DNA from: Allobacillus halotolerans
Lineage (GTDB): Bacteria; Bacillota; Bacilli; Bacillales; Alkalibacillaceae
Length of the DNA: 64,000 bases
NCBI RefSeq assembly: GCF_028743495.1
Contig: NZ_CP117968.1
Direction: 5' to 3' (one strand)
The position numbers and the translations under genes are program-made. Below are positions 33,343 through 41,633 of this stretch, in pieces. Numbering within the stretch: the stretch's first letter is position 1; every line of letters starts with the position of its first letter. The notes below the pieces were generated by a model. That model was not told the origin of the DNA and ran no database searches. It saw nothing but the letters and a program-made list of their open reading frames with translations.

Positions 33343-34887
33343 ATGTCCAAACAAACTTTTATTAAAGGTGCATTAATTTTAATTGTCGCGGGTATGATCA
33401 GCCGCTTACTTGGCTTTGTCAATCGCATGGTCATGGCCAGATTATTAGGGGAAGAAGGCGTCGGAATCTATATGCTGACAGTTCCGGCGTTATTGTTGAT
33501 GATTACATTATCTCAAGTAGGGATTCCAGTGGCCGTTTCTAAATTAGTCTCTGAAGCTGTTGCAATCAATGACAGAAAACGAATCAAAAAAATTCTTTAT
33601 AGTTCGTTTACCATCACAGTCAGTTTGAGCATTGTATTAACTATATTTTTCGCCTTATTCATTCCAGTTATTGCAGAGAGGCTATTATTAGATGAACGGA
33701 CATTGTTACCGATGCTTGTGATGAGTCCGATTATTATTATCATTGCAATTTCATCTGTATTACGGGGATATTTTCAAGGGTTACAGAACATGAAGCCACA
33801 AGCCTTTGCACAAGTCATCGAACAAGTCATTCGAATTGTACTCGTCGTCATCATGATTAAATTACTGTTACCTTTTGGATTGGCTTATGCAGCAGCCGGT
33901 GCTATGGGGTCCGCTGTTCTTGGTGAACTCGCTTCATTAGCTTATATTTTTTACTGTTTTAAACGATCGCAGAAAAGAAGACAATTAACCGTTTCACGCT
34001 ATCCGTTCCGCTCATTGAAAAATACATATGTAAATATATTTCAGATTGCTTTACCGACAGCAGGGAGCCGGATGATTGGCTCAATTACTTATTTCTTTGA
34101 ACCCATTCTTGTGTCACAGAGTTTATTTATCGCAGGATATACCGTCTCACAAAGCACTTCTCTTTATGGGCAACTAACCGGCTTTGTCATGCCGCTTCTA
34201 TTATTACCGACTTTTATCACCCACTCATTATCTGTCGCTTTAATTCCATCGGTTAGTGAATCAAACGCCTTAAAGCATCATCGAACCGTTCATTTTCGAA
34301 TTACTCAAGCATTACGGCTATCCTTTGTATCTGGCGGACTGGCGACCATCTTATTTATGTTATTGTCTGCAAGTTTACTTCAACTGATCTATGGAACGAA
34401 TAATGGTGCCGAATTTTTGAAGTTTATGGCTCCGTTTTTTATACTGTTGTATTTTCAAGCGCCACTCCAAGCTGCTCTTCAAGCGTTGAATTATGCCAAA
34501 CATGCGATGATTAATAGCCTGATTGGTGCAATGGTTAAATTATCTGTTTTATGGTTACTCGCGACCAATCCGAATTTTGGTATCGATGGTGTCATTCTTT
34601 CGGTCGTTGTAGGGATATTGGTGGTTACGTTGTTGCACTTTGCTGCTTTATATCGTCTGATTCGATTCAAATTACCTGTTTCATTGATCATTCGAATGGG
34701 TTTTCTACTTACCCTCTTGTATATCGTTGGGAATTGGATCATCACAAACCATTCTTTTACATCTGACTTTCAATTAATTTTAGTTGTCTCGGTTAGTTTG
34801 GGAATCATGTATCTGATTGGTTTACTAATTATGAAGTTAGTGACCATAGAGGAGTGGAGACAACTCTTTCAAAGAAACTCAAAGTAA
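33343..34887 (+). CDS. spoVB: Stage V sporulation protein B, MOP-family flippase
   Basis: 514-aa polytopic membrane protein (about 14 helices) of the MATE/MOP flippase superfamily, required for spore cortex synthesis, probably by moving lipid-linked precursors. The N-terminus FIKGALILIVAGMISRLLGFVNRM and the segment LLGEEGVGIYMLTVPALLLM are characteristic of SpoVB. LRGYFQGLQNMKPQAFAQVIEQ is the conserved loop. The intergenic region upstream has a poor sigma-E-like -10 (CATATAAA) but nothing I would call. A hairpin terminator follows 60 bases after the stop. Confidence 0.95.
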   Translation: MSKQTFIKGALILIVAGMISRLLGFVNRMVMARLLGEEGVGIYMLTVPALLLMITLSQVGIPVAVSKLVSEAVAINDRKRIKKILYSSFTITVSLSIVLTIFFALFIPVIAERLLLDERTLLPMLVMSPIIIIIAISSVLRGYFQGLQNMKPQAFAQVIEQVIRIVLVVIMIKLLLPFGLAYAAAGAMGSAVLGELASLAYIFYCFKRSQKRRQLTVSRYPFRSLKNTYVNIFQIALPTAGSRMIGSITYFFEPILVSQSLFIAGYTVSQSTSLYGQLTGFVMPLLLLPTFITHSLSVALIPSVSESNALKHHRTVHFRITQALRLSFVSGGLATILFMLLSASLLQLIYGTNNGAEFLKFMAPFFILLYFQAPLQAALQALNYAKHAMINSLIGAMVKLSVLWLLATNPNFGIDGVILSVVVGILVVTLLHFAALYRLIRFKLPVSLIIRMGFLLTLLYIVGNWIITNHSFTSDFQLILVVSVSLGIMYLIGLLIMKLVTIEEWRQLFQRNSK

Positions 34888-34946
34888 ATGATCGTTGACT
34901 AGTTGCAGTTAAGAGACTAGGAACTGTTTTGAATGCTGCTAATCGG

Positions 34947-34978
34947 GGGTGGAGCTCAATTTTGAGCTCTACCCTTTT
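34947..34978 (+). terminator. Terminator after spoVB
   Basis: Eleven-bp stem GGGTGGAGCTC/GAGCTCTACCC with one G-U pair, loop AATTTT, and four T. Confidence 0.82.
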
Positions 34979-34991
34979 GGTGTTTCTGATT

Positions 34992-35092
34992 GAAGATAGC
35001 GCTCTAGGGTGCTCTATCTGCGATTAGAGCGCTTCTATTCAAAGATGGCACGAAGGATGGACACTTTATCTGTGATTAGCGTGCTTCTTTTG
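34992..35092. repeat. Two degenerate tandem copies of a hairpin element, about 49-bp period
   Basis: Copy A (34992-35036) and copy B (35041-35088) share the framework GAAGAT...TATCTG(C/T)GATTAG....GCTTCT. Each forms its own hairpin: A pairs AGCGCTCT with AGAGCGCT perfectly, B pairs GGCACG with CGTGCT (one G-U). Two positions differ in both arms so that pairing is kept. The rest of 34979-35326 holds no gene I can support. Confidence 0.7.
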
Positions 35093-35116
35093 TAGAAGTT
35101 TACCAAGCTAGCTTCA

Positions 35117-35237
35117 GTAATAAACGTTGGTGTTTTTAGGTAGCTGTTTGCCTTCCTACTACCGTATTAATTGCCTCTGCTTCTTAACAAATTAAGAATG
35201 TCTTAAGCGCTGACTATTCAATATCAACGTTTATCAC
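35117..35237. repeat. Possible relic of a small inverted-repeat element
   Basis: Imperfect inverted repeat of about 18 bp (GTAATAAACGTTGGTGTT at 35117 and AATATCAACGTTTATCAC at 35219-35236) enclosing about 85 bases without coding signs. The left arm matches, in opposite orientation, 16 of 18 bases of 37800-37817, in the relic next to yajC. Confidence 0.5.
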
Positions 35238-35239
35238 AC

Positions 35240-35266
35240 AAAAAAACACCGACCGAAGTCAGTGCC
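35240..35266 (-). terminator. Terminator after the ArsB/NhaD transporter gene
   Basis: Minus strand stem CACTGAC-TTCG-GTCGGTG with a stable TTCG tetraloop, followed by seven T. Confidence 0.9.
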
Positions 35267-35326
35267 TCTCCATTCGTCTAGCCATTTTGTTTTGAAGTAA
35301 ATAACCGATTGCAGAAATTCCATCAC

Positions 35327-36601
35327 CTAAAAATATCTTACGTATAGATAAATGGATGATAAAATCATCGATATCAATACGACTAGCATTCCGTAAGCCA
35401 TAAACGTTATAAAACGAATCTTTATCTGGTGTGTGCTAGCTATTCCGGCAACGACGACATTGGCGGATGCTCCTAATAATGATCCATTCCCGCCGAGGCA
35501 TGCGCCAAGTGCCAATGCCCACCACATCGAATCTGTTGCGACCACTCCATACTGTTCAAATTCAAACAAAACCGGGATCATCGCAGCGACATAGGGAATG
35601 TTGTCTAAGAATCCAGATAGCAAACCAGCTGACCATAAAATATACATGGACGATGTCATCGGTTCGCCACCTGTAATGTCCAAAAAGCTCTCTGCCATCC
35701 GATCAATCAAGCCGACCTCTTCCAAACCACCGACGAGCACAAACAGCCCAATGAAAAAAAACAATGTTGTCCATTCCATTTTTTCAAAAACCGTTTCAGT
35801 CATTTTATCTTTTTCCGATAAGAGTAATAATAATAAGGCTGAACAAAATGCAATCGTCGTCAGTTCAATATGTAAATACCCATGGAAGGTAAAACCAACG
35901 ATTGTTAAACCTAATATAATAAGTGATTGATACAATAAGGGTGATTTTTTCAGTACATCTGTCGGTTTGATCTTTTCCATAGAGGCTGGGGCAGTTTGTG
36001 GCCGCAATTGTTTACGAAACAAAAATAATAATAGTGCCATGACAACAGTGAAGATGATGAGAATAATGGGCCCTAGATGAACAATAAATGAAATAAAGGT
36101 AAATCGTTCAACCGCTTGTCCGATCATAATATTCGGTGGATCACCAATCATGGTTGCTGTCCCACCAACATTTGAGAGGATAATCACCATGATCAAGTAG
36201 GGTACAGCAGGTAGATTTAATTGCTTCGTCATATTGATGATGACAGGTACAAGTAGCAAGACGGTCGTGACATTGTCCAACAACGCGGAACCGATTGCTG
36301 TCATCACTCCGATCCACAAAAACAGAGGAACCGGTTTTCCATTGACCTTTTGAATCATCCAAATCGATATAAACTCAAACACACCTGTTTTCTGTGTAAT
36401 TGATATCAATACCATCATGGAAAATAATAAGACAATTGTACTCCAATCAACATAAGTCGATAACGCTTCGTCTACACTGAAAATATTGAACAAAATAAGG
36501 ATTGCAGCTCCACTCAAAGCGACGAGTGCGCGGTTGATTTGATCCCAAAGCAAAAAAATATAACTGATAATGAATACAACTAACGTGATCACTAGTTCCA
36601 T
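35327..36601 (-). CDS. ArsB/NhaD (ion transporter superfamily) membrane transporter
   Basis: 424-aa polytopic protein with about 11 helices. The two inverted-repeat signatures of the ion transporter superfamily are present: GGTATMIGDPPNIMIGQ in the first half and GACLGGNGSLLGASANVVVAGIA in the second. SALLDNVTTVLLLVPVI and GFLDNIPYVAAMIPV carry the paired Asp-Asn residues seen in NhaD and ArsB. Substrate could be Na+/H+ exchange or arsenite; sequence alone does not decide, though the Mrp-bearing genome makes Na+ plausible. ATG 36601 follows AAAGGGG; the frame is open far upstream without a ribosome site. Confidence 0.88.
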   Translation of the reverse strand: MELVITLVVFIISYIFLLWDQINRALVALSGAAILILFNIFSVDEALSTYVDWSTIVLLFSMMVLISITQKTGVFEFISIWMIQKVNGKPVPLFLWIGVMTAIGSALLDNVTTVLLLVPVIINMTKQLNLPAVPYLIMVIILSNVGGTATMIGDPPNIMIGQAVERFTFISFIVHLGPIILIIFTVVMALLLFLFRKQLRPQTAPASMEKIKPTDVLKKSPLLYQSLIILGLTIVGFTFHGYLHIELTTIAFCSALLLLLLSEKDKMTETVFEKMEWTTLFFFIGLFVLVGGLEEVGLIDRMAESFLDITGGEPMTSSMYILWSAGLLSGFLDNIPYVAAMIPVLFEFEQYGVVATDSMWWALALGACLGGNGSLLGASANVVVAGIASTHQIKIRFITFMAYGMLVVLISMILSSIYLYVRYF

Positions 36602-36705
36602 ATCCTTGTCCCCTTTAGTCTCTCTTATCAAATAAGTACGTCTTTTTATAAGGAAACATGCATAATTTATAGCAATAGTCTTAATACAAAGGGGGACAAA
36701 GCATA

Positions 36706-37080
36706 ATGAATAATCGATTACGTGGTATCTTATATGGAATTGCATCTATTCTAGTTCTTATGTTTTTCTGCAGTTTGATCATTGCTATGTTTGTGAAATT
36801 TACAGATTTATCAAGCACGACGTTAACATGGACAACCTTTATCGCGAGTATTCTCGTTTTGATGATTGGTGGATTTATCGCTGGTAGAAAAACGTTTCAT
36901 AAAGGATGGCTAACAGGCCTTTTAACCGGGGCTATCTATGTGTTTGGGGTCATGTTTTATCAATTTCTAGCTTACGATTACTGGCTTGCTGATCGTCAAG
37001 CAACCTATTTTCTTATTTTCCTCATCGCTGCCATTACGGGGAGTATGTTTGGTGTGAATTTCTCTAAAAATGAAAGTTAA
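36706..37080 (+). CDS. TIGR04086 family membrane protein (YrzE-like)
   Basis: 124-aa protein with four transmembrane helices (about residues 8-30, 40-62, 68-92 and 99-120), including ILVLMIGGFIAGRKTFHKGWLTGLLTGAIY (read as two blocks), which matches the TIGR04086/YrzE family next to yajC in Bacillales. Function is unknown. The ATG has GGGGGA about 9 bases upstream. It is divergent from the transporter and faces yajC convergently. Confidence 0.85.
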   Translation: MNNRLRGILYGIASILVLMFFCSLIIAMFVKFTDLSSTTLTWTTFIASILVLMIGGFIAGRKTFHKGWLTGLLTGAIYVFGVMFYQFLAYDYWLADRQATYFLIFLIAAITGSMFGVNFSKNES

Positions 37081-37282
37081 ATGTTCTACTGACTTTCCTA
37101 AAAAGCGGTACTTAATCATAAGTTGGAGGCTGGGAAGAATCTTTAAAGTTGAGTCAGATTGAAACATTTTGTCAAAAAATACTTGCTTCGGAAACATACT
37201 GCCGCATTCAATTACTCAGAGCAAAGTAAGGCCTTTGGAAAGATTGGCTTTCGAATGAGTTAGAGAATGCATGTAAAAAAGA

Positions 37283-37328
37283 GCACTAACCGAGTAGACT
37301 TTTCAATTCGGTTGGTGCCGGTTTTTTT
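37283..37328 (+). terminator. Terminator downstream of the TIGR04086 gene
   Basis: Eleven-bp stem GCACTAACCGA/TCGGTTGGTGC with one G-U pair (37283-37293 with 37308-37318), then CGG and seven T. It lies 200 bases after the stop codon; the bases between have no recognisable feature. Confidence 0.8.
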
Positions 37329-37362
37329 ATGTAAGACAAGAAACGGATGATGGCAGGCATAT

Positions 37363-37695
37363 TTGCGGATTAACACTGAAGGTTTGCGAATTAACGCTGA
37401 AGCTCCGCTAATTAACACTGAAGATTCGCTAATTAACACTGAAGCCTTGCGATTTAACCCTGAAGATCCACAATTTAACACTGAAGCCCTGCAAATTAAC
37501 ACTGAAGCCCCACAAATTAACACTGAAGTCCCGCAGATTAACACTGAAGATCCACAATTTAACACTGAAGCCCTGCAAATTAACACTGAAGCCCCACAAA
37601 TTAACACTGAAGGCCCGCAGATTAACACTGAGATCCACAATTTAACACTGAAGCTCCACAAATTAACACTGAAGGCCCGCAGATTAACACTGAAG
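37363..37695. repeat. Minisatellite: 16 units of 21 bp
   Basis: Sixteen tandem copies of a unit like CAAATTAACACTGAAGCCC. TTAAC landmarks fall at 37370, 37391, 37412 and so on every 21 bases to 37684, except one 20-base step (37622 to 37642) caused by a single-base deletion. The + frame would read an Ile-Asn-Thr-Glu-Ala/Gly-Pro/Leu-Gln heptad, but the deletion breaks it and no ribosome site precedes it, so it is not called coding. It lies between the convergent TIGR04086 and yajC genes. Confidence 0.93.
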
Positions 37696-37730
37696 TTCTA
37701 AAACCAAGCACTAAAAACGATCCCCAAAAC

Positions 37731-37817
37731 ACTTTGTGATCGATCACAGATGTCACCTTATGCCATTTGGGTACAAGCACCCCCGTAAGCGGATCGCCTA
37801 ACACCAACGTTCATCAC
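37731..37817. repeat. Degraded copy of the dispersed element found intact at 47203-47484
   Basis: About 75 bases aligning with 47390-47470: palindrome TGTGATCGATCACA, then GATGTC..CTTATGCC.TTTGGGTA.AAGC and CCG....CGGATC. In the 47-kb copy the palindrome is TGCGATTTATCGCA, so one base pair changed from T-A to C-G on both arms. The terminal GGCTTTGTTAAA is missing here. Confidence 0.7.
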
Positions 37818-37862
37818 CGAAAATCACGCTAAGTTGTGTATTACCCGAACAACTTCTTTAAC

Positions 37863-37907
37863 CAAAAAAACTGACCAATCAGCAAAAATTGCCTGTTGGT
37901 CAGTTTT
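37863..37907 (-). terminator. Terminator after yajC
   Basis: Minus strand stem AACTGACCAA/TTGGTCAGTT (10 bp perfect) with inner pairing CAG/CTG, followed by seven T. Confidence 0.93.
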
Positions 37908-37912
37908 CTACG

Positions 37913-38179
37913 TTATTGATTATTGTTCTTCACTTCACGAACCGACGTGCGATCGTATGTAAGCTTGTTTCCATCATTCACTTCAAGTACGATCGTTCCT
38001 TCGTCTAATGCATGAATGCGTCCATGCATACCACCGATAGTGACGATTTCATCACCTTTTTGAAGATTGTTTTGCATTTCTCGCACTTGCTTCTGTCTCT
38101 TTTGTTGTGGACGAATCAAGATAAACCAAAACAACACAATAAACAATACAATCGGTAATAATCCTGTCAATGCTTCCAT
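37913..38179 (-). CDS. yajC: Preprotein translocase subunit YajC
   Basis: 88-aa single-pass membrane protein that associates with SecDF. One N-terminal helix (about residues 5-24) ends in FWFILIRPQQKRQKQ, the YajC signature; the cytoplasmic part has LQKGDEIVTIGGMHGRIHALDEGTIVLEV. It lies 15 bases after tgt in the ruvAB-queA-tgt-yajC order conserved in many bacteria. Confidence 0.96.
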   Translation of the reverse strand: MEALTGLLPIVLFIVLFWFILIRPQQKRQKQVREMQNNLQKGDEIVTIGGMHGRIHALDEGTIVLEVNDGNKLTYDRTSVREVKNNNQ

Positions 38180-38194
38180 CTATATTCCTCCTCC

Positions 38195-39331
38195 CTAGAA
38201 ATTCTTTGCGTTTGGTTTGTTAAAACCATATTGTTCGAAAAATTCTTCTCGAAAATCTCCTAAACGATCTTCTGCAATTGCTTCTCGCACTTGCTTCATC
38301 AATTTTACCAAAAAGTAGAGGTTATGATAAGTAGTTAACCTTATTCCGAATGTTTCATTTGCCTTAATTAAATGTCGAATGTACGCTTTTGTGTAATTTC
38401 GGCATGTGTAGCAATCACAGTTTTCATCAATCGGAGTAAAATCGCGGGCAAATTTTGCATTCCGGACGACCAATCTCCCATTGGATGTCATGCATGTCCC
38501 GTTTCTTGCTATTCGTGTCGGGAGAACGCAATCGAACATATCTACGCCGCGGATCGCTCCGTCAATTAATGAATCCGGTGAGCCGACCCCCATCAAGTAT
38601 CTTGGTTTCTCATCCGGCAATAAAGGCGTCGTGAATTCCAACGCTCGATTCATAACATCTTTTGGTTCACCAACAGATAAGCCTCCAATCGCATACCCTG
38701 GAAAATCAAGTGACACTAAATCACGGGCACTTTGTTTACGAAGCTCTTCATATTCGCCACCTTGAACGATGCCAAAAAGCCCTTGTTCTGTTGGTCGCTG
38801 ATGGGCTGCTAAACATCTTTCCGCCCAACGGGATGTTCTTTCCACCGATTTTTTCATATATTCAAAGCTTGCCGGATATGGTGGGCATTCATCAAAAGCC
38901 ATCATAATATCTGATCCGAGATCGTTTTGAATATGCATCGCTTTTTCTGGAGACAGAAACAGTTTTGCGCCACTGATATGGTTCCTGAAGTGGACACCTT
39001 CTTCTTTAATTTCACGCATGTCCGAAAGACTGAACACTTGGAATCCACCAGAGTCTGTTAGAATTGGCTTGTCCCAATTCATGAACTGATGAAGCCCTCC
39101 TGCTTCCTTGACGATATCTTCTCCAGGTCGAAGCCATAAATGATACGTATTTGATAATATGATGTTCGCCCCGATTTCATTCAACTCTTCTGGACTCATC
39201 GTTTTAACCGTTGCCAATGTACCAACGGGCATAAAAACAGGCGTATCAAAAGAACCATGGGGTGTATGCACGGTTCCTAAACGCGCGCCTGTTTGCTTAC
39301 AAACTTTTTTTAACTCATAGGTGATAGCCAT
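38195..39331 (-). CDS. tgt: Queuine tRNA-ribosyltransferase (TGT)
   Basis: 378-aa enzyme that exchanges guanine 34 for preQ1 in GUN-anticodon tRNAs. TIM-barrel motifs include LTDSGGFQVFSL (catalytic Asp), GYAIGGLSVGEP and VDMFDCVLPTRIARNGT (nucleophile Asp). The zinc site is CDCYTCRNYTKAYIRHL with a downstream His in TTYHNLYFLVKLM. ATG 39331 follows AAGGAGAG. QueA, the next enzyme of the pathway, is encoded just upstream. Confidence 0.98.
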   Translation of the reverse strand: MAITYELKKVCKQTGARLGTVHTPHGSFDTPVFMPVGTLATVKTMSPEELNEIGANIILSNTYHLWLRPGEDIVKEAGGLHQFMNWDKPILTDSGGFQVFSLSDMREIKEEGVHFRNHISGAKLFLSPEKAMHIQNDLGSDIMMAFDECPPYPASFEYMKKSVERTSRWAERCLAAHQRPTEQGLFGIVQGGEYEELRKQSARDLVSLDFPGYAIGGLSVGEPKDVMNRALEFTTPLLPDEKPRYLMGVGSPDSLIDGAIRGVDMFDCVLPTRIARNGTCMTSNGRLVVRNAKFARDFTPIDENCDCYTCRNYTKAYIRHLIKANETFGIRLTTYHNLYFLVKLMKQVREAIAEDRLGDFREEFFEQYGFNKPNAKNF

Positions 39332-39364
39332 GAACTCTCTCCTTGATATTTGATTTCATATTCG

Positions 39365-40393
39365 TTAATAAATAAACATTGCATCGCCGAAGCTAAAGAA
39401 CCGATAGGATTTTTCTACCGCTTCTTTATACGCTCTCAATGTTCGTTCTTTACCAGCGAAAGCGCTGACTAACATGATTAGTGTCGACTTTGGTAAGTGA
39501 AAATTCGTAATCATTGCGTCAATCGCTTGGAATGTGTACGGAGGATATATAAATATATCCGTCCATCCGCTTCTGGCTTCAAAGGTGCCATTTGTATCGC
39601 GGGCAATTGTTTCTAATGTTCTGATGGAAGTAGTTCCGACAGCAATGATTCGATTCCCTTTCGCTTTGATCTCATTAAGGGATGATGCAGTTTGTTCGTC
39701 CAATCGGTAGAATTCTGCGTGCATTTCATGATTTTCAATATCATCCGTCTGGACAGGTCGGAAGGTACCTAAACCGACATGCAACGTAACATAAGCGATG
39801 TGAACTCCTTTTTGCTTAATTTGTTCCAATAAATCCTCAGTAAAATGAAGCCCTGCAGTTGGTGCTGCTGCTGACCCAACTTCTTTTGCATAAACCGTTT
39901 GATAACGGTCTTGGTCTTCTAGTTGTTCTTTAATATACGGTGGTAATGGCATTTCACCTAGCTGGTCAAGAATTTCCATAAAGATGCCTTCATAATGAAA
40001 GCGAACGACTCGGCCGCCATGTTCTTTTTCATCAAGGCATTCGGCTTTCAATAAGCCATCACCAAAGTGAATCCATGTACCCACTTTTACTTTCTTGGCA
40101 GGCTTTACGAGTACTTCCCAATCATCTCCATTAACTTGGTGAAGTAACAATAATTCAACCTTACCATATGTGTCTGCCTTGTAACCCATCAAACGTGCTG
40201 GGAGCACTTTTGTATTGTTTAACACAAGGCAATCACCAGGATTCAAATAATCAATGATATCCGTAAATTGCTGATGGTAAAATTGATCTTTCGCTCGATC
40301 GATTGTGAGCAATCGTGATGCTGACCGATCCTTTAGCGGTGTTTGTGCAATTAATTGTTCTGGTAAGTCAAAGTCAAACTCATTAATATCCAT
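39365..40393 (-). CDS. queA: S-adenosylmethionine:tRNA ribosyltransferase-isomerase
   Basis: 342-aa enzyme that transfers and isomerises the ribose of SAM onto preQ1-tRNA, giving epoxyqueuosine. Motifs are FDFDLPEQLIAQTPLKDRSASRLL, VLNNTKVLPARLMG, TAGLHFTEDLLEQI, HVGLGTFRPVQTDDIENHEMHAE and TNFHLPKSTLIMLVSAFAG, each a family block. It is followed after 33 bases by tgt, so queuosine synthesis is one unit. Queuosine precursor genes are not in this window. Confidence 0.97.
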   Translation of the reverse strand: MDINEFDFDLPEQLIAQTPLKDRSASRLLTIDRAKDQFYHQQFTDIIDYLNPGDCLVLNNTKVLPARLMGYKADTYGKVELLLLHQVNGDDWEVLVKPAKKVKVGTWIHFGDGLLKAECLDEKEHGGRVVRFHYEGIFMEILDQLGEMPLPPYIKEQLEDQDRYQTVYAKEVGSAAAPTAGLHFTEDLLEQIKQKGVHIAYVTLHVGLGTFRPVQTDDIENHEMHAEFYRLDEQTASSLNEIKAKGNRIIAVGTTSIRTLETIARDTNGTFEARSGWTDIFIYPPYTFQAIDAMITNFHLPKSTLIMLVSAFAGKERTLRAYKEAVEKSYRFFSFGDAMFIY

Positions 40394-40421
40394 GTTGTTC
40401 CTACTTTCTATTGATTGCCGA

Positions 40422-40622
40422 TTACTTAAATTTTCCTAAAATAAAAAATACAAGCGATAAAATAATACTAATGACAATAGAGGTCATGACCGGAAAATAT
40501 ACTGTCGTATTCCCTTTTTTGAAAACGAAGTCACCAGGAAGCCTTCCAATCACTGTCCAAAGGATTCCAACAATCACTAATACAATACCTATGAGGATTA
40601 GAATTTTTCCTAGCCCATCCAT
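40422..40622 (-). CDS. DUF2905 family small membrane protein
   Basis: 66-aa protein with two transmembrane helices (about residues 5-25 and 45-63) joined by the conserved loop IGRLPGDFVFKKGNTTVYFP, the DUF2905 signature. Function unknown. Its ATG directly follows the ruvB stop (TAAATG), implying translational coupling within the ruvAB-queA-tgt unit. Confidence 0.9.
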   Translation of the reverse strand: MDGLGKILILIGIVLVIVGILWTVIGRLPGDFVFKKGNTTVYFPVMTSIVISIILSLVFFILGKFK

Positions 40623-41621
40623 TTAATCGTTAACCTCCCTATTGAAGTGGCGATATGCTTCATACGTTGCAATCCTTCCACGTGGCGTGCGTTGAATATA
40701 TCCCTTTTGCAATAAAAAAGGTTCATACACGTCTTCAATGGTTTGAGATTCTTCGCCAATGGTTGCTGCCAATGTTTCCAATCCAACTGGTCCGCCTTGA
40801 AACTTATCGATAACCCCTAATAAATATTTATGGTCGATATGATCTAATCCAGCCGCATCCACCTGTAACATGTTCAATGCTTCTTTTGTGATATCCACTG
40901 TAATGGTGTCCATTTCACTTACTTGGGCAATGTCTCGCACGCGTTTGAGCAACCGATTGGCAATACGAGGTGTACCGCGTGAACGGGAGGCGATTTCCTT
41001 TGCTGCATCCTCTTCAATTTCCATTTCAAATATGTCAGCTGTACGTTTAATGATATGACTTAGATCTTTCTCTTCATAAAACTCCAGTCGACTTAATACA
41101 CCAAACCGATCACGAAGAGGAGCAGAAAGCAACCCAGCACGAGTTGTCGCACCTACAAGTGTAAATGGCGGCAAATCTAATCGTACGGATCGAGCGCTAT
41201 CCCCTTGACCGATTACAATATCCAAAAAGAAATCTTCCATCGCTGGATAGAGTATTTCCTCAACCGCTCTAGGCAAGCGATGAATCTCATCAATAAACAA
41301 GACGTCTCCTGTTTCAAGGGAAGATAAAATCGCTGCGAGATCTCCAGCTCTTTCGATTGCTGGCCCGGATGTCGTTCGAAACTGTACACCCATTTCATTG
41401 GCAATAATCGATGCCAGTGTCGTTTTCCCTAAACCTGGAGGACCATATAACAAGACGTGATCCAATGGTTCTTCGCGCATTTTTGCCGCTTCAATAAATA
41501 TGCTCAAGTTTCGCTTTGTTTTCTCTTGTCCTATATATTGCCTCAATATTTGAGGTCTTAAACTTTGTTCCACCTGAAGATCTTCTCCTTGAAGATCTCC
41601 AGAGATCATTCGATCATCCAT
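40623..41621 (-). CDS. ruvB: Holliday junction branch migration helicase RuvB
   Basis: 332-aa AAA+ motor that drives branch migration with RuvA. Walker A is YGPPGLGKTTLA, Walker B VLFIDEIHRLPRAVEEILYPAMED, sensor 1 LVGATTRAGLLSAPLRDRFG, and the C-terminal winged helix ends EPFLLQKGYIQRTPRGR. Three in-frame starts lie close together (GTG 41633, ATG 41624, ATG 41621). I chose 41621 because GTGGGTGG then has usable spacing and the protein starts MDDR, like B. subtilis MDER. The ruvA stop lies 13 bases upstream. Confidence 0.96.
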   Translation of the reverse strand: MDDRMISGDLQGEDLQVEQSLRPQILRQYIGQEKTKRNLSIFIEAAKMREEPLDHVLLYGPPGLGKTTLASIIANEMGVQFRTTSGPAIERAGDLAAILSSLETGDVLFIDEIHRLPRAVEEILYPAMEDFFLDIVIGQGDSARSVRLDLPPFTLVGATTRAGLLSAPLRDRFGVLSRLEFYEEKDLSHIIKRTADIFEMEIEEDAAKEIASRSRGTPRIANRLLKRVRDIAQVSEMDTITVDITKEALNMLQVDAAGLDHIDHKYLLGVIDKFQGGPVGLETLAATIGEESQTIEDVYEPFLLQKGYIQRTPRGRIATYEAYRHFNREVND

Positions 41622-41633
41622 CATTCCACCCAC

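Noticed and set aside
37100..37260. Insertion-sequence remnant suggested by a GGAGGCTGGGAAGAAT stretch
   Set aside because: No transposase fragment, inverted ends or target duplication could be found in the surrounding bases.
37363..37701. 112-aa frame reading Ile-Asn-Thr-Glu repeats
   Set aside because: A single-base deletion between two units breaks the heptad phase, there is no ribosome site, and the opposite strand is equally open.
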